NCBI RefSeq assembly: GCF_024372745.1
Contig: NZ_VOTZ01000003.1
Location: 82,354 to 146,353, forward strand
Source: Methanocalculus taiwanensis
Lineage (GTDB): Archaea; Halobacteriota; Methanomicrobia; Methanomicrobiales; Methanocorpusculaceae
Direction: 5' to 3'
DNA length: 64,000 nucleotides
Shown here: positions 33,274 through 42,199 of the stretch, one piece after another
How the letters are laid out: each line of letters starts with the position of its first letter
How positions within the stretch are numbered: the stretch's first letter is position 1
The notes under the pieces: generated by a model
Seen by the model: the letters and a program-made list of their open reading frames with translations, nothing else
Told to the model about the DNA's origin: nothing
Databases searched by the model: none
Program-made: the position numbers and the translations under genes

Positions 33274-33310
33274 CTCTTCCTCCTGCCGAATCTGCTTTCC
33301 TCTCTGGCTA

Positions 33311-33862
33311 TCATACAATCACGGAGATGAGAGTATGTCTCCTTCTCCTCTCCTCAGAATCATCGTCTGTGATGATGCCCTGCCCTGTTTTCCACCCATC
33401 TGAGGTGGCAATCGCCTTTGGCTCGTACTCTTCCCTGAGCCTTGAGTTGTAATAATCGGCAACTGCCATATCCATGCAGCCTGTTCCATCCCGATCATCC
33501 AGCATTGCATATGCAAGGAAGGAGAGTGCGGCAAACTTCTTCGACTCCACCCGTACTCTGTAGACCGGATGTTTCCCCTCGACACTTTTCTCGATCAGCC
33601 CGAGTTTCATCAGCTTTTTGAGGATAAGATAGATCGATGCCTCGGATTTTCCGGTGATGTCTGCGAGATATTTTGGCCGGTAATCCATTGTCGGATCGGC
33701 AACCAGCTCTTCGACTACCTTTGCGATGGCAGTATCTCCAAACAGTCCGCCATAGGGCTCATCAAGATATATCTCATCATCCTGTGAGAGTATCGGGGGG
33801 CTATTATTTGTATTCCCGGCAGCCTCTTCCAATGTATCGGTTTTCTTCACTCTCTCCATCAT
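33311..33862 (-). CDS. Winged-helix transcriptional regulator
   Basis: A 183-residue protein with a winged helix at about 55-105 (YLADITGKSEASIYLILKKL, then MKLGLIEKSVEGKHPVYRV), flanked by an acidic N-terminus and a C-terminal helical part (DMAVADYYNSRLREEYEP). The ATG follows GAGGGAG; an AT-rich TATA-like stretch lies at about 33911-33925. It is first in a two-gene unit with the DUF3467 gene. Its targets are unknown, and self-regulation is plausible. Confidence 0.75.
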   Translation of the reverse strand: MMERVKKTDTLEEAAGNTNNSPPILSQDDEIYLDEPYGGLFGDTAIAKVVEELVADPTMDYRPKYLADITGKSEASIYLILKKLMKLGLIEKSVEGKHPVYRVRVESKKFAALSFLAYAMLDDRDGTGCMDMAVADYYNSRLREEYEPKAIATSDGWKTGQGIITDDDSEERRRRHTLISVIV

Positions 33863-33937
33863 CTCTCCCTCCTCTCCCGACTTCTGTATGTAATGTAGGA
33901 TTTTGACACTAAATAATTATTGGTATCCCTTAAAAGA

Positions 33938-34246
33938 TTAGATTTTCTTCCAGTGCCTGTGGTGGGGCACCTCCACATCATAGTATGTCATCCATCGATC
34001 AGCCCATGGAGTATCAACCAGTTTTATCACTTTCCTGCCATTTCCCATCTCTCCAATGCGAATCCTCTCAACTCCCATACTTTTGATGAACGCCTTTGCA
34101 GTGAAGCCATTCTTTTCGCATTTTCGCTCACAGTCTGAAATCCTTCGAATAGCTCCACGCTTCTTCAGCCATCCAGGAAAAATAGCTCCGGCAAGCCCGG
34201 GATCCGGTCCCTCTGGATAATTATCAGATCGGTTCAATGTGTTCAA
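33938..34246 (-). CDS. Unknown 102-aa basic protein
   Basis: I recognise no family. The frame opens at a TTG (34246) and encodes a protein with CERKCEKNGFTAKAFIKSMG in the middle and an aromatic end (WADRWMTYYDVEVPHHRHW). There are no membrane segments. No clear ribosome-binding site is seen, so the start is uncertain. It is a single gene between the wHTH regulator and the LiaF-like gene. Confidence 0.45.
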   Translation of the reverse strand: MNTLNRSDNYPEGPDPGLAGAIFPGWLKKRGAIRRISDCERKCEKNGFTAKAFIKSMGVERIRIGEMGNGRKVIKLVDTPWADRWMTYYDVEVPHHRHWKKI

Positions 34247-34432
34247 TTAGTTCTTTTGGAGAATTATCTGCTTTGTTTTCGTTCCGTGAGAAGCAAATGA
34301 ACATTCTCATGATTACCCTACGCCTTCATGGAATTGCTCCTTCACATCCAGCACCTCTCACCCGCACATTTTTATCCTGCCGCCCCCACAATCCTCTATA
34401 CCAGCTACACAGCAGATATACAGGTGATACCC

Positions 34433-35122
34433 ATGAAACGCATCTCCTACCAGCTTATCATCGGCACAATCCTCCTCATACTGGGTGTGCTCCTCCTCCT
34501 CAGGGCAGCCGGCATCTACGATACCGGGGAGCTGCTCATCTATGCACCCTCATTAATCGTCCTCTTTGCAATCATTGCCCTCATTAAAAGCGGCTTTCGC
34601 TCCGTATCGGGCCCCCTCATCCTGATCGTCATCTTCGGCACAATCCAGCTCGTCATCCTCGGGCATGCCTCGCCTGATGTAATCCTCCCGGTGATCATCA
34701 TCGCAGTCGGGCTCGGCTTCATCTTTAACCGGATCAGGCGGCCATCCATCAGGGAGCGAGTCACCGACAAGGTCGAGATGATGGCAGTCCTCGGCGGTGT
34801 TGAGAGCCGGAATTCCTCTAAATCATTCCGGGGAGGGGAGATGCTCGCCATCCTCGGTGGTGCCGAGCTCGATCTCCGGGACGCACAGGTCGATGATCCG
34901 CCCGCCGAGATCCAGGTCTTCACTCTCTTTGGCGGAACCGGGATACGGGTGCCTGAAGGCTGGAATGTCCGGATGACTGTGCTCCCGGTCCTCGGCGGTG
35001 CAGAAGACGAACGGCGGCGGCCGGGTGCCGCAGGAGAAGGTGCAGACAAAGAGGGGTACGGCCAGCCGGATCTCATCGTCTCCGGCTTTGTCGCATTCGG
35101 TGGAGTCTCGGTGAAGGATTAA
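34433..35122 (+). CDS. LiaF-like membrane protein (LiaI/LiaF transmembrane plus C-terminal domain)
   Basis: A 229-residue protein. Four hydrophobic segments fill the first 105 residues (LIIGTILLILGVLLLLRAAG and three more). A beta-helical LiaF C-terminal domain follows, with three GG-turn repeats (MAVLGGVESR, LAILGGAELDLRDA and FTLFGGTGIRVPEGW). Bacterial relatives sense envelope stress; the archaeal role is unknown. ATG 34433 follows GGTGA. The longer frame from 34328 has a non-conserved leader. Confidence 0.8.
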   Translation: MKRISYQLIIGTILLILGVLLLLRAAGIYDTGELLIYAPSLIVLFAIIALIKSGFRSVSGPLILIVIFGTIQLVILGHASPDVILPVIIIAVGLGFIFNRIRRPSIRERVTDKVEMMAVLGGVESRNSSKSFRGGEMLAILGGAELDLRDAQVDDPPAEIQVFTLFGGTGIRVPEGWNVRMTVLPVLGGAEDERRRPGAAGEGADKEGYGQPDLIVSGFVAFGGVSVKD

Positions 35123-35191
35123 ACTTCATCCTCCCCTCTGAAGCGTGTCAGTATCCTTTCCTCGGGAGGGCACTCTCCTCCCACCTGAGGA

Positions 35192-36121
35192 TCACGGCTG
35201 ACCTGTCAGCTGTATATTCAGGCTTTCAGATGCAATTGTAATATCCTGTTCACCTTCAAATGCCTCGATGATGAGGCGGTTCAATTCTGATCGTACTGCA
35301 CGGCGTTCCCGGGCATAGGTTACAAACCGGACCGAGAGGAGAATCCAGTTATCAGTCTGGGTGATGTACACAGCAGGAGAGATATCCTTCTTTGGGAGGA
35401 AAAATTTCTCTCCAATCTTCTCAATCTCCTTCTCAGCAATCTGTGAGATCTCGCTCGTCTCCTCCTCGGCAATACCGGTGAGGATCCTAACTGCCCGTCT
35501 CCAGTCACTATCGTTTGTTACCGGGACCTGGATCTCATCCCAGAGGAAACTATGATCCCGGGTGAAGTTCTGAACAGATTGCGTTACTATCTTCCCGTTT
35601 GGAATGATGATCAGGCGTCCGGTTGGCTGATCTCCTGCAACCCACTCCCTGATCTCCATCAGGGTCGTGTTCATGATCCCGATATCCATGACATCACCAT
35701 ATCTTCCGTCAATCTCGATTCGATCGCCGACTGAGTATGTGCCGGTGAGCAGGATCGTCAGGCTCCCCGCGAAATTTTTAAAGAAATCCTGAAGTGCAAT
35801 GGCGATACCTGCACCAATAATGCCAAAAAAGACTATGAGTGCCTGAATATCGCTTACCCAGATCATCGCAATTGTGGCAAGGATCAGGACAAGTTCAATG
35901 ATAGATATCAGCTTGGTTGCAGTATACCGGGAGCGTGAGTCAGTGATCTTCCTCCGGATCAAGCCGTCAAGCACAATACTCAGTATGAAGTATATGGCGG
36001 TGATCCAGAGCAGGGTGGTAAACAGTTGTGCCAAAAGCGGTGAAGGAAACACATGATCGGAGATGAATAGTGCAATGGTTATGGTGATACATACACAGAG
36101 GATGATATAGCTCTTCTTCAT
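35192..36121 (-). CDS. Small-conductance mechanosensitive channel (MscS family)
   Basis: A 309-residue channel. It has four membrane segments in the first 120 residues; the pore-lining helix region reads FFGIIGAGIAIALQDFFKNF, and the beta domain GTYSVGDRIEIDGRYGDV is followed by MDIGIMNTTLMEI. The C-terminal alpha/beta domain is cytoplasmic. Such channels open on membrane tension to release solutes during osmotic downshock. AGGAGGT precedes the ATG. It is divergently transcribed from the membrane gene at 36190. Confidence 0.9.
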   Translation of the reverse strand: MKKSYIILCVCITITIALFISDHVFPSPLLAQLFTTLLWITAIYFILSIVLDGLIRRKITDSRSRYTATKLISIIELVLILATIAMIWVSDIQALIVFFGIIGAGIAIALQDFFKNFAGSLTILLTGTYSVGDRIEIDGRYGDVMDIGIMNTTLMEIREWVAGDQPTGRLIIIPNGKIVTQSVQNFTRDHSFLWDEIQVPVTNDSDWRRAVRILTGIAEEETSEISQIAEKEIEKIGEKFFLPKKDISPAVYITQTDNWILLSVRFVTYARERRAVRSELNRLIIEAFEGEQDITIASESLNIQLTGQP

Positions 36122-36189
36122 CTAAACCTCCTATAGGAGCTGCTTACTTTTGATAGTGACTACATTACTATAAAAAGTCTCTCTATAAA

Positions 36190-37059
36190 ATGAGGCACAG
36201 GGAGAATCCGTTCGAAGGACTCCCCTGGCATCCTCAGTTGGAATTCATCTCTGGCTCCATCATCGGTACCGGACTGTTGCTACGTATCTTAGTTTCATGT
36301 CTTTTATTTGAAGACCGCCCATATACCAATGAGCTGGTGAATGCCACTATGGAACAAACAGCATTCAAACGATTCAAAAGCGAAATCGGACACTTCTTCC
36401 GGGTGTCGATCTTAAACATCGCCTTTGCGGCAATCCTGATGGCTTTTGGGCTGACGGTCATTGTAATGGAGGTGGTCTCGATGTATGAGACATTCACAAC
36501 CGATCTATACCTGATCTACTCCCCGGTTGTTCTCTTTGTTGCCATCTGTGCGATGGCAATCGGATTCTCCTGGATAGTTACCAGTGCGAGAATTCTTGAG
36601 GGTGTCGAGGAGATACAGGATGATCTCAGGAAACTCGAAAAGGAGGAGAGATGGGAGCGAAAACCAAATGCACAGCTCCATGAATCATCCCTGGAACCCG
36701 GCATCGGGGACGAGGATCTCACACGTCTCATCGTCAGGATGCTCTCCCATTACCGGGATAACCACGCAACCATCAACCGGATGATCTATGTCTGCATGCT
36801 CGGCAGTGTGACAATCTTCCTCCTTGGAACCCTTGCAAGCCTTGAGTTCTTCCAGGTCACCTCAACAAGCCTCACCTTCACAATCGGCCCGGATATCCTG
36901 CTCCTGCCATCCCTCCTCATCACGACAGCGATCGCCTTTGTAAGCCTGATCTCTTCGATCTACTTCTACCGGTTCTCAAAGGTCTGGGATGAGCGGATCG
37001 GCGAGATCGATCAGGCAGCGGCTCTCCTGAATACGGCGCTGGAGAATGATGGACAATGA
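36190..37059 (+). CDS. Unknown membrane protein with cytoplasmic helical linker
   Basis: A 289-residue protein with a hydrophobic pair near 75-130, a charged linker (about 145-185) and another hydrophobic pair near 205-265. I recognise no family. The first 52 residues may be upstream sequence: ATG 36346 (MEQTAFKRFKSE), behind a TTTTATTTG element at about 36303, is a credible alternative start. It overlaps the following wHTH gene by 14 bp, so a membrane-sensor plus regulator unit is likely. Confidence 0.65.
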   Translation: MRHRENPFEGLPWHPQLEFISGSIIGTGLLLRILVSCLLFEDRPYTNELVNATMEQTAFKRFKSEIGHFFRVSILNIAFAAILMAFGLTVIVMEVVSMYETFTTDLYLIYSPVVLFVAICAMAIGFSWIVTSARILEGVEEIQDDLRKLEKEERWERKPNAQLHESSLEPGIGDEDLTRLIVRMLSHYRDNHATINRMIYVCMLGSVTIFLLGTLASLEFFQVTSTSLTFTIGPDILLLPSLLITTAIAFVSLISSIYFYRFSKVWDERIGEIDQAAALLNTALENDGQ

Positions 37060-37351
37060 TCCGGGGGGGCTCAGAATGACCGGACGGCGGACAGCGTACG
37101 AGATCTACTGGGAGATCCTGGTCTTCTGCAGAAAGCCGCAGTCATTCACCGGCATCATCAACCGGTGTGATCTGAACTCAAAGACCGGACAGGAGTATCT
37201 GACATTTCTCATGGAGAAGGGCTACATCACCGAGGAACATGAAGGGGATAAAAGGCGGTACCTCTCAACCGACAGGGCAGAAGAGTATATCTCGCTCTTC
37301 AACTCGCTCTACCGGAAGCTCTTTGATTCTGCGCCCTCCTTCAAGCTGTGA
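37046..37351 (+). CDS. Winged-helix protein (ArnR1-like)
   Basis: A 101-residue winged helix (AYEIYWEILVFCRKPQSFTG, then LNSKTGQEYLTFLMEKGYIT and a charged wing with RRYLSTDRAEEYI). The pattern matches the archaeal ArnR1-like single-domain regulators. It overlaps the membrane-protein gene by 14 bp; an internal ATG at 37076 (MTGRRTAYEI) would avoid the overlap. It is convergent with the orc1 paralogue B gene, three bases apart. Confidence 0.7.
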   Translation: MMDNDPGGLRMTGRRTAYEIYWEILVFCRKPQSFTGIINRCDLNSKTGQEYLTFLMEKGYITEEHEGDKRRYLSTDRAEEYISLFNSLYRKLFDSAPSFKL

Positions 37352-37354
37352 GCC

Positions 37355-38515
37355 TCAGGCTCTGCATATCCCCTCCACCTCCTCCCGGCTGTACCTCGGT
37401 GTAATCACGTCCGTTCTCCCCTTCGACTGTCTTATCCTGAGATCAATGAGCCCGATTTCGGCTAGTGTTTCCAGCCGATCCCAGAATACCGGGTAGGAGA
37501 TCTCCTCCTCTTCGATCAGATAGCCATACATCTCACCTGAGGTCAGGGCTTCGCCACCTGTATTAGTAAGCGTCCGGATGAGGAGGAGGAGGAGGGCACG
37601 CTCCTCTTCAGATAGCCCCTGTATCATCTCCGCGAGGTGAAGCAGCCGGAACTCGCCATAGGCAAGGAGAATATCCTCACGGAGCACCGATCTCCTCCCC
37701 TCCCGCATGGCTCTCAGGATCGAGCGCTTCAGGAGATCGAGCCCGATCCGGAGATCTCCTGTTTTCTCTGTCTTCCGGACGATCTGATCCAGCACGTCCG
37801 ATGAGATCACGCCGGGCATAACGCCCTCACGCACACGGAGAGAAAGGATCTCCCTGATCTCATCTGCCGTATAGGGGGGGAACGGGATCTCGTCTGCGCA
37901 GAGTGTTGATGAGACGCCCGGATCGAAGATCCGCGAGAAGTCAAGCTGCATCTCGCTTGTGGTCATGATCACACCGGCCCTGCAGCCCGGATAGTCCAGG
38001 TGCATCCTGAGGAGCGAGTAGATGACTGCATTTACAGTATCATGCCGGATCAGGTACTGGACATCATCAAGGCAGACGAGGAGGACGGCATTTCTGTCAA
38101 GAACGGCCTTTGCGATCACGTCCATCAGCGTTGTCGTGGAAACTCCTGTCCTGGGCGGGGCATGGCCCGCGATCATGGCAAAGATCCTCGAATAGATCGC
38201 GTATTTCGTCTGGTCTGTCTGGCAGTTCAGGTAAATAGGGAGGATTCGTCTCGTCGCTTCCCTGATCTCAGAGAAGAGATGTTTCACACTCGTCGTCTTT
38301 CCGCTCCCGGGCGGTCCCCGGCAGATTGCATTTCCCGGTGACATCCCCTCCATACCGGGCCGGATCCGAAATGCAAGCTCTGCAAGCTGGTTCTCTCTGA
38401 AGAGCACCTGTTCGGGCATATAATCGAACTCGAAGAGTTCGGGGCTATGAAAGAGGCTCTGGTCGGAGATGAGGAAGCGGCGTATCATCTTGATCAAGGA
38501 TTGCACGGAGACCAT
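37355..38515 (-). CDS. Orc1/Cdc6-type AAA+ ATPase, paralogue B
   Basis: A 386-residue initiator-type AAA+ protein. Walker A is GPPGSGKTT (residues 67-75) and Walker B is LLVCLDD (145-151); a compact C-terminal winged helix ends LRIRQSKGRTDVITPRYSRE. It matches paralogue A (2303-3769) closely from the N-terminus, including a shared VLFR...LAF..RPG block, but lacks A's 100-residue wHTH insertion. Its leader resembles that of A: TTCACTTTCACC, then CCGNCC and CTT(C)TTATGGT at the start. The pair looks like a lineage distinct from the canonical main Orc1. Confidence 0.85.
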   Translation of the reverse strand: MVSVQSLIKMIRRFLISDQSLFHSPELFEFDYMPEQVLFRENQLAELAFRIRPGMEGMSPGNAICRGPPGSGKTTSVKHLFSEIREATRRILPIYLNCQTDQTKYAIYSRIFAMIAGHAPPRTGVSTTTLMDVIAKAVLDRNAVLLVCLDDVQYLIRHDTVNAVIYSLLRMHLDYPGCRAGVIMTTSEMQLDFSRIFDPGVSSTLCADEIPFPPYTADEIREILSLRVREGVMPGVISSDVLDQIVRKTEKTGDLRIGLDLLKRSILRAMREGRRSVLREDILLAYGEFRLLHLAEMIQGLSEEERALLLLLIRTLTNTGGEALTSGEMYGYLIEEEEISYPVFWDRLETLAEIGLIDLRIRQSKGRTDVITPRYSREEVEGICRA

Positions 38516-38535
38516 AAGAAGTGCGGGGGACGGAG

Positions 38536-38547
38536 GGTGAAAGTGAA
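38536..38547. promoter_or_regulatory. Candidate Orc1-binding element upstream of paralogue B
   Basis: GGTGAAAGTGAA on the plus strand lies 21 bp before the start codon of the minus-strand gene, identical to the element at 2247-2258 upstream of paralogue A and in the same orientation relative to the gene. A near copy, GTGAAAGTGAA, lies at 39566-39576. Confidence 0.45.
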
Positions 38548-38594
38548 GAGCCCTTCATCATACTGTGCTGTTCACAGCAAACACATCTCCATTA

Positions 38595-38774
38595 CTACCG
38601 TATCTTGCAGAGGCGCCAGTGTGCGATAAGAGCAGAAATGATGGTCAGCACAAAGGCAAAGATGACCGCTCCCGTCCAGTCGATGGCTCCGAGAAAACCA
38701 TAGGTAAAAATTATCCAGAGCAGGCCGCCAAGGATGCCGATTATGCAACCTTTACATCGGACTGGCTGATGCAT
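38595..38774 (-). CDS. Small membrane protein (59 aa)
   Basis: A 59-residue protein with a short basic, cysteine-containing head (MHQPVRCKGC), two membrane helices (IIGILGGLLWIIFTYGFLGA and TGAVIFAFVLTIISALIAHW) and a short positive tail. Function unknown. ATG 38774 sits about 25 bp after a TTTTATATATAT TATA box, favouring this start over the longer frame. It lies between orc1 paralogue B and the YdjM-like gene on the same strand. Confidence 0.6.
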   Translation of the reverse strand: MHQPVRCKGCIIGILGGLLWIIFTYGFLGAIDWTGAVIFAFVLTIISALIAHWRLCKIR

Positions 38775-38845
38775 GATGCTATCTTTTGTTATGATATATA
38801 TAAAACAACAACACAAACGGGATGTTCGCCTCCCCGTATGTTCGC

Positions 38846-39517
38846 CTACACCCGTGAGATCTTCAGGATCAGCACCCAGATGATCGCAAAGAGGCAGATC
38901 GAGATGGTGATCACCGCAAGGTGGCTGATTGCATACGTGATCCCGGCAACCACCAGCCCGATGGCTGCAAACAGGAGCACCGATGCATATAAGCCTGGCC
39001 TCACCTCGACTCTGCTTCCGGTATTAATGCTGCCTGCATATTTCCTGTCACTGAATGGCTTGAATGGCATAAGCCCGCTCCGGGTACAGCAGTCTTCGAG
39101 GATATGGAAGATCCCTCCGGCAAAGAGCCCCAGGAAGAAGAACCCGATGATGATATTCCAGAAACCAAGCAGGTATAGGGCAGATCCGATCAGGAGAGCC
39201 AGAATCAGGGTATACACGATCACACCAGGTAGCGTATGCATCGAGCCTCGGTGGGCAGGGTTGAAAGATTTTTCGAAAACCCTGTACACCAGCTTTGTTG
39301 CCGGGATGACCACCGGCCGCATGATGAGGCTGAAGATGCGTGCAATACCATCCATATGATGGAGTTTTGAGTCTGTTGCATCGGTATCCGGGAGGAGCGA
39401 TCCGATGATCACACCGCCTATGAAGATCGCTACCTGCACCGGATGGATGAGAAGCCATGGAGCGGCAAGAAGGAGGGCACTTCCTGTACTGATGGCAATA
39501 TGGTCTTTTCCACGCAT
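38846..39517 (-). CDS. YdjM-like membrane-bound metal-dependent hydrolase
   Basis: A 223-residue membrane protein of the LexA-binding/YdjM family. The hallmark acidic and histidine residues are at GSLLPDTDATDSKLHH (about 40-55) and HRGSMHTLPG (about 89-98), with FHILEDCCTRSG later. Four to five hydrophobic segments surround them. Members are predicted inner-membrane metal-dependent hydrolases of unclear substrate. A GTGAAAGTGAA element lies about 50 bp upstream of the start. Confidence 0.8.
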   Translation of the reverse strand: MRGKDHIAISTGSALLLAAPWLLIHPVQVAIFIGGVIIGSLLPDTDATDSKLHHMDGIARIFSLIMRPVVIPATKLVYRVFEKSFNPAHRGSMHTLPGVIVYTLILALLIGSALYLLGFWNIIIGFFFLGLFAGGIFHILEDCCTRSGLMPFKPFSDRKYAGSINTGSRVEVRPGLYASVLLFAAIGLVVAGITYAISHLAVITISICLFAIIWVLILKISRV

Positions 39518-39565
39518 TCGTATACCAGAATGCTCTTGTATTTAATAAGGGTGCACGCCCGGAGC

Positions 39566-39576
39566 GTGAAAGTGAA
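39566..39576. promoter_or_regulatory. Third GTGAAAGTGAA element
   Basis: An 11-mer identical to the cores of the elements upstream of both orc1 paralogues. On the minus strand its flank (TTCACTTTCACGCTCC) is close to that of the paralogue B element (TTCACTTTCACCCTCC). It sits upstream of the YdjM-like gene. Confidence 0.4.
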
Positions 39577-39723
39577 AACCGACCACCTCCGCATGACTCT
39601 TCCTCCCCTTCTTCCGGGAGAGAGAGGCAATGCGTCCCGCTATCGTCTACTTTTCCCTGGAGGAATTACCCTCAGGAGAAAGCGGTGAAATGGCTTTTAT
39701 ATCCCATCTACTTCCGGAAGGCT

Positions 39724-40158
39724 TTATTTCGATCCAATGACCCCATGCAGGAACTGCGATATCTTCTCAAAGATGGATGGCTGCGGCTCGGTCTGAGCTG
39801 GCGACTCTTTCTTCTCAACCACGCTCTCTGGAAGGGCGGTTTTAATGGCTGGCATCTCTTTTACTTTCGGATATGCCACATGAGGGGTTGGCTTACCGGA
39901 AGCTTGTGCCCGTATATATTCCCGGTTGTAGATGTCAGGCTTTCCGCTTGCCCGGTGACTCAATACAGTACCCGATTGTCCATATTCCCGGCTGTAGATG
40001 TCGGGCTTTCCGCTTGCCCGGTGACTCAATACAGTTCCCGATCGTCTATACTCCCGGTTGTAGATGTCGGGCTTTCCGCTCCCCCGGTAACTCAGCACAG
40101 TTCCCGATCGTCCATATTCCCGGCTGTACAAATCCTGTTGTGATCCGCTCTGGCTCAT
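39724..40158 (-). CDS. Tandem-repeat protein of unknown function (144 aa)
   Basis: A 144-residue hydrophilic protein. The N-terminal half consists of three copies of a 22-residue unit of the form Y(S/N)REY-(G/R)(R/Q)SGTVLS and then HRASGKPDI, followed by a partial fourth. The C-terminus ends in an amphipathic helix (SIFEKISQFLHGVIGSK). I recognise no family. ATG 40158 follows a TATA-like ACATATATATAC; the frame open to 40260 would cross it. The start codon lies inside an inverted repeat (40154-40179). The tyrosine-rich basic repeat could bind nucleic acid or a surface, which is inference. Confidence 0.6.
   Translation of the reverse strand: MSQSGSQQDLYSREYGRSGTVLSYRGSGKPDIYNREYRRSGTVLSHRASGKPDIYSREYGQSGTVLSHRASGKPDIYNREYIRAQASGKPTPHVAYPKVKEMPAIKTALPESVVEKKESPAQTEPQPSIFEKISQFLHGVIGSK
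39917..40114 (-). repeat. 66-bp tandem repeat, three copies
   Basis: Units 39917-39982, 39983-40048 and 40049-40114 are nearly identical at the DNA level and in frame (22 codons). The low divergence indicates recent expansion within the gene at 39724-40158. Confidence 0.85.
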
Positions 40159-40179
40159 ACCCGTTACTCTACGTATGAG
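40154..40179. promoter_or_regulatory. Inverted repeat overlapping the start codon of the repeat protein
   Basis: CTCATAC (40154-40160) and GTATGAG (40173-40179) form perfect 7-bp arms. The left arm contains the complement of the ATG, and the TATA-like stretch follows at 40180-40190. It is a likely repressor site in the divergent region with the DHA2 transporter gene. Confidence 0.5.
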
Positions 40180-40307
40180 TATATATATGTAATGCAATGT
40201 CTTAACAAATTGAATTCCGCTGATTGATAAAAATAATCTTTTTACCGGATCCTTTCGCAATCCATGGTTTGAAAACGGTTATACCAGAAGAATGATAAGC
40301 TTTAATC

Positions 40308-41795
40308 ATGCATCAGGGGAACAACGATCATTCTGAAATAAATTATACCCTCCTTCTCATCTCGATCTCACTTGCAACCTTCATGTCGTCACTGGATGGA
40401 ACCATCGTGAATATCGCTCTGCCGACGATCTCGGAGATCTTCAACCTTCCGATGACCTCTGTCAGCTGGGTTGCAACCATCTACCTCCTTGTTCTGACAG
40501 GGTGTGTCCTCATCTTTGGAAAACTGGCAGATCGGATGGGATTTAAGATCATTTTCATCTCCGGCTTCATCATCTTCACAATCGGCTCCTTCTCCTGTGG
40601 GTTCTTCCCGGAACTTGTCAACTCATATGGCGTATTGATCGGATCCCGCATCCTTCAGGCAATCGGCGGGGCGATGATCGTCTCCATTGCACCGGCACTT
40701 GTTGCGGCATTCTTCCCAATGAGGATGAAAGGAAAAGCGCTTGGGCTCATTACGATGTTTGCAGCATTTGGAGCAGCTGTTGGTCCGATCATGGGCGGGA
40801 TGCTGACACAGTACCTCTCATGGAACTGGATATTTTACATCAACGTCCCTGTCGGAATCTTTGCCATAGTGCTTGGGCTCTCCTCCATCCCGAAGACACC
40901 CCCGGCAGACCATTCCACAACTGCCTTTGACCGGCTCGGGGCAATTCTGGTCTTTATCGGGATAGGCATGCTGATCTATGCGGTCAGCGAAGGAGCATCA
41001 CTTGGCTGGACCAGCCCGCAGATTCTTTTCTCCATAGTAATCTCAGCAATAGCCCTCCTTTCTCTCCTCTTCCATGAACTTAAGGTGCCTGATCCCCTTA
41101 TAGACTTCAGGCTCTTTGCAAAGAGGAACTTTTTAATCGTCAACCTGATGCTCGCTCTCACGTATTTCCTCTTTGCCGGTGTCAATTATATCCTTCCATT
41201 CTTCCTTGAGATTGTCAGGGGCCTCGACCCATCCCGGAGTGGGATCATCCTCACTGCACTCTCAGGTGCGTTGATGGTAAGCGGCATCCTGTCGGGGATA
41301 TTGATCAACAGGTATGGAAACCGGAGACTCTGCATCATCGGTGCTATTATCGTCTCTCTTGGATACATGATGTTCATCATCTTCTCAACTGATGTGTCAA
41401 TCACATACATTGTCCTCTCACTTGCGGTGCTTGGATTTGGCCTTGGATTCCTGGTATCTCCGGGCACAAACATGATTATGGGTATGGCCTCCCGGGACAG
41501 GCACGGCATGGTCTCAAGCCTCCTCAATGTCGAACGGTTCGGCCCGATGACCCTTGGGATCTCCTTTGCCAGCATGCTCTTCATCCAGGCGATCCTCATG
41601 GTCGGAAAACACCGTGAAGTGACCCTGGAATCTCCTAAAAATCTCGTCGTTGAAGCTGTTGCAACTGGATTTGATCTCGTTTTCGTAGTTATCTTTGTGA
41701 TATCGCTTGCAATACTTGCACTCGCCATTCTGAGCAGGGATGAAATTCATCCTGATAACGTGGATAGCGACGAGCCGGTTTTTGCAGGGATATAG
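40308..41795 (+). CDS. MFS drug:H+ antiporter, DHA2 (14-helix) family
   Basis: A 495-residue transporter with about 14 membrane segments. The DHA2 signature SLDGTIVNIALPTI is in helix 1 (about 24-37), GKLADRMGFK is the first cytoplasmic loop, and GLITMFAAFGAAVGPIMGG is the helix 5 motif. Likely an efflux pump for drugs or metabolites using the proton or sodium gradient; the substrate is unknown. There is no obvious ribosome-binding site before ATG 40308, so it may be leaderless. It is divergent from the tandem-repeat protein gene. Confidence 0.9.
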   Translation: MHQGNNDHSEINYTLLLISISLATFMSSLDGTIVNIALPTISEIFNLPMTSVSWVATIYLLVLTGCVLIFGKLADRMGFKIIFISGFIIFTIGSFSCGFFPELVNSYGVLIGSRILQAIGGAMIVSIAPALVAAFFPMRMKGKALGLITMFAAFGAAVGPIMGGMLTQYLSWNWIFYINVPVGIFAIVLGLSSIPKTPPADHSTTAFDRLGAILVFIGIGMLIYAVSEGASLGWTSPQILFSIVISAIALLSLLFHELKVPDPLIDFRLFAKRNFLIVNLMLALTYFLFAGVNYILPFFLEIVRGLDPSRSGIILTALSGALMVSGILSGILINRYGNRRLCIIGAIIVSLGYMMFIIFSTDVSITYIVLSLAVLGFGLGFLVSPGTNMIMGMASRDRHGMVSSLLNVERFGPMTLGISFASMLFIQAILMVGKHREVTLESPKNLVVEAVATGFDLVFVVIFVISLAILALAILSRDEIHPDNVDSDEPVFAGI

Positions 41796-41845
41796 CCCTG
41801 ATAAATCCTTCTTTTTCCCTTTCTCTCCCTGATAAGCAGACTCGC

Positions 41846-42199
41846 TTATCGCTCACTTTGCCACAAAGTCTCCGTTCCATCATCACAAAGGAGATCCCGG
41901 GCATCCAAAAAAGCGGGCACATTTCCCTCTCTGTAGCAAAATCCTGCCTTCTTATAGAACAAAATCGATCTATTCCTTGCGATTGTATGGATTGCCTGGC
42001 ACCCTTTGGCGGACGCATCTGCAGCCACGGTCTCACCAAGCATCGTCTTACACTCCGGTTCTGCTCTTCCGGGAGCATGCAATATGGAGGATCTAACCGT
42101 CAGATATAGATTCAACATGGCCACAAGTCTGCCAACCACCACTCCGCCATTCCTGGCAACGTACCTGCATTCATCCCTCTGGCTGAATGAATAAAACAC
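41846..42199 (-). pseudogene. GNAT acetyltransferase, N-terminally truncated
   Basis: A 117-residue frame holds only the later part of a GNAT fold: RYVARNGGVVVGRLVAMLNL (strand), then DASAKGCQAIHTIARNRSIL followed by FYKKAGF (the typical last helix-strand). The first strand and helices are missing, and an in-frame TAG lies six bases upstream of the GTG start. It is probably an inactive remnant, though a short protein could be made. Confidence 0.5.
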
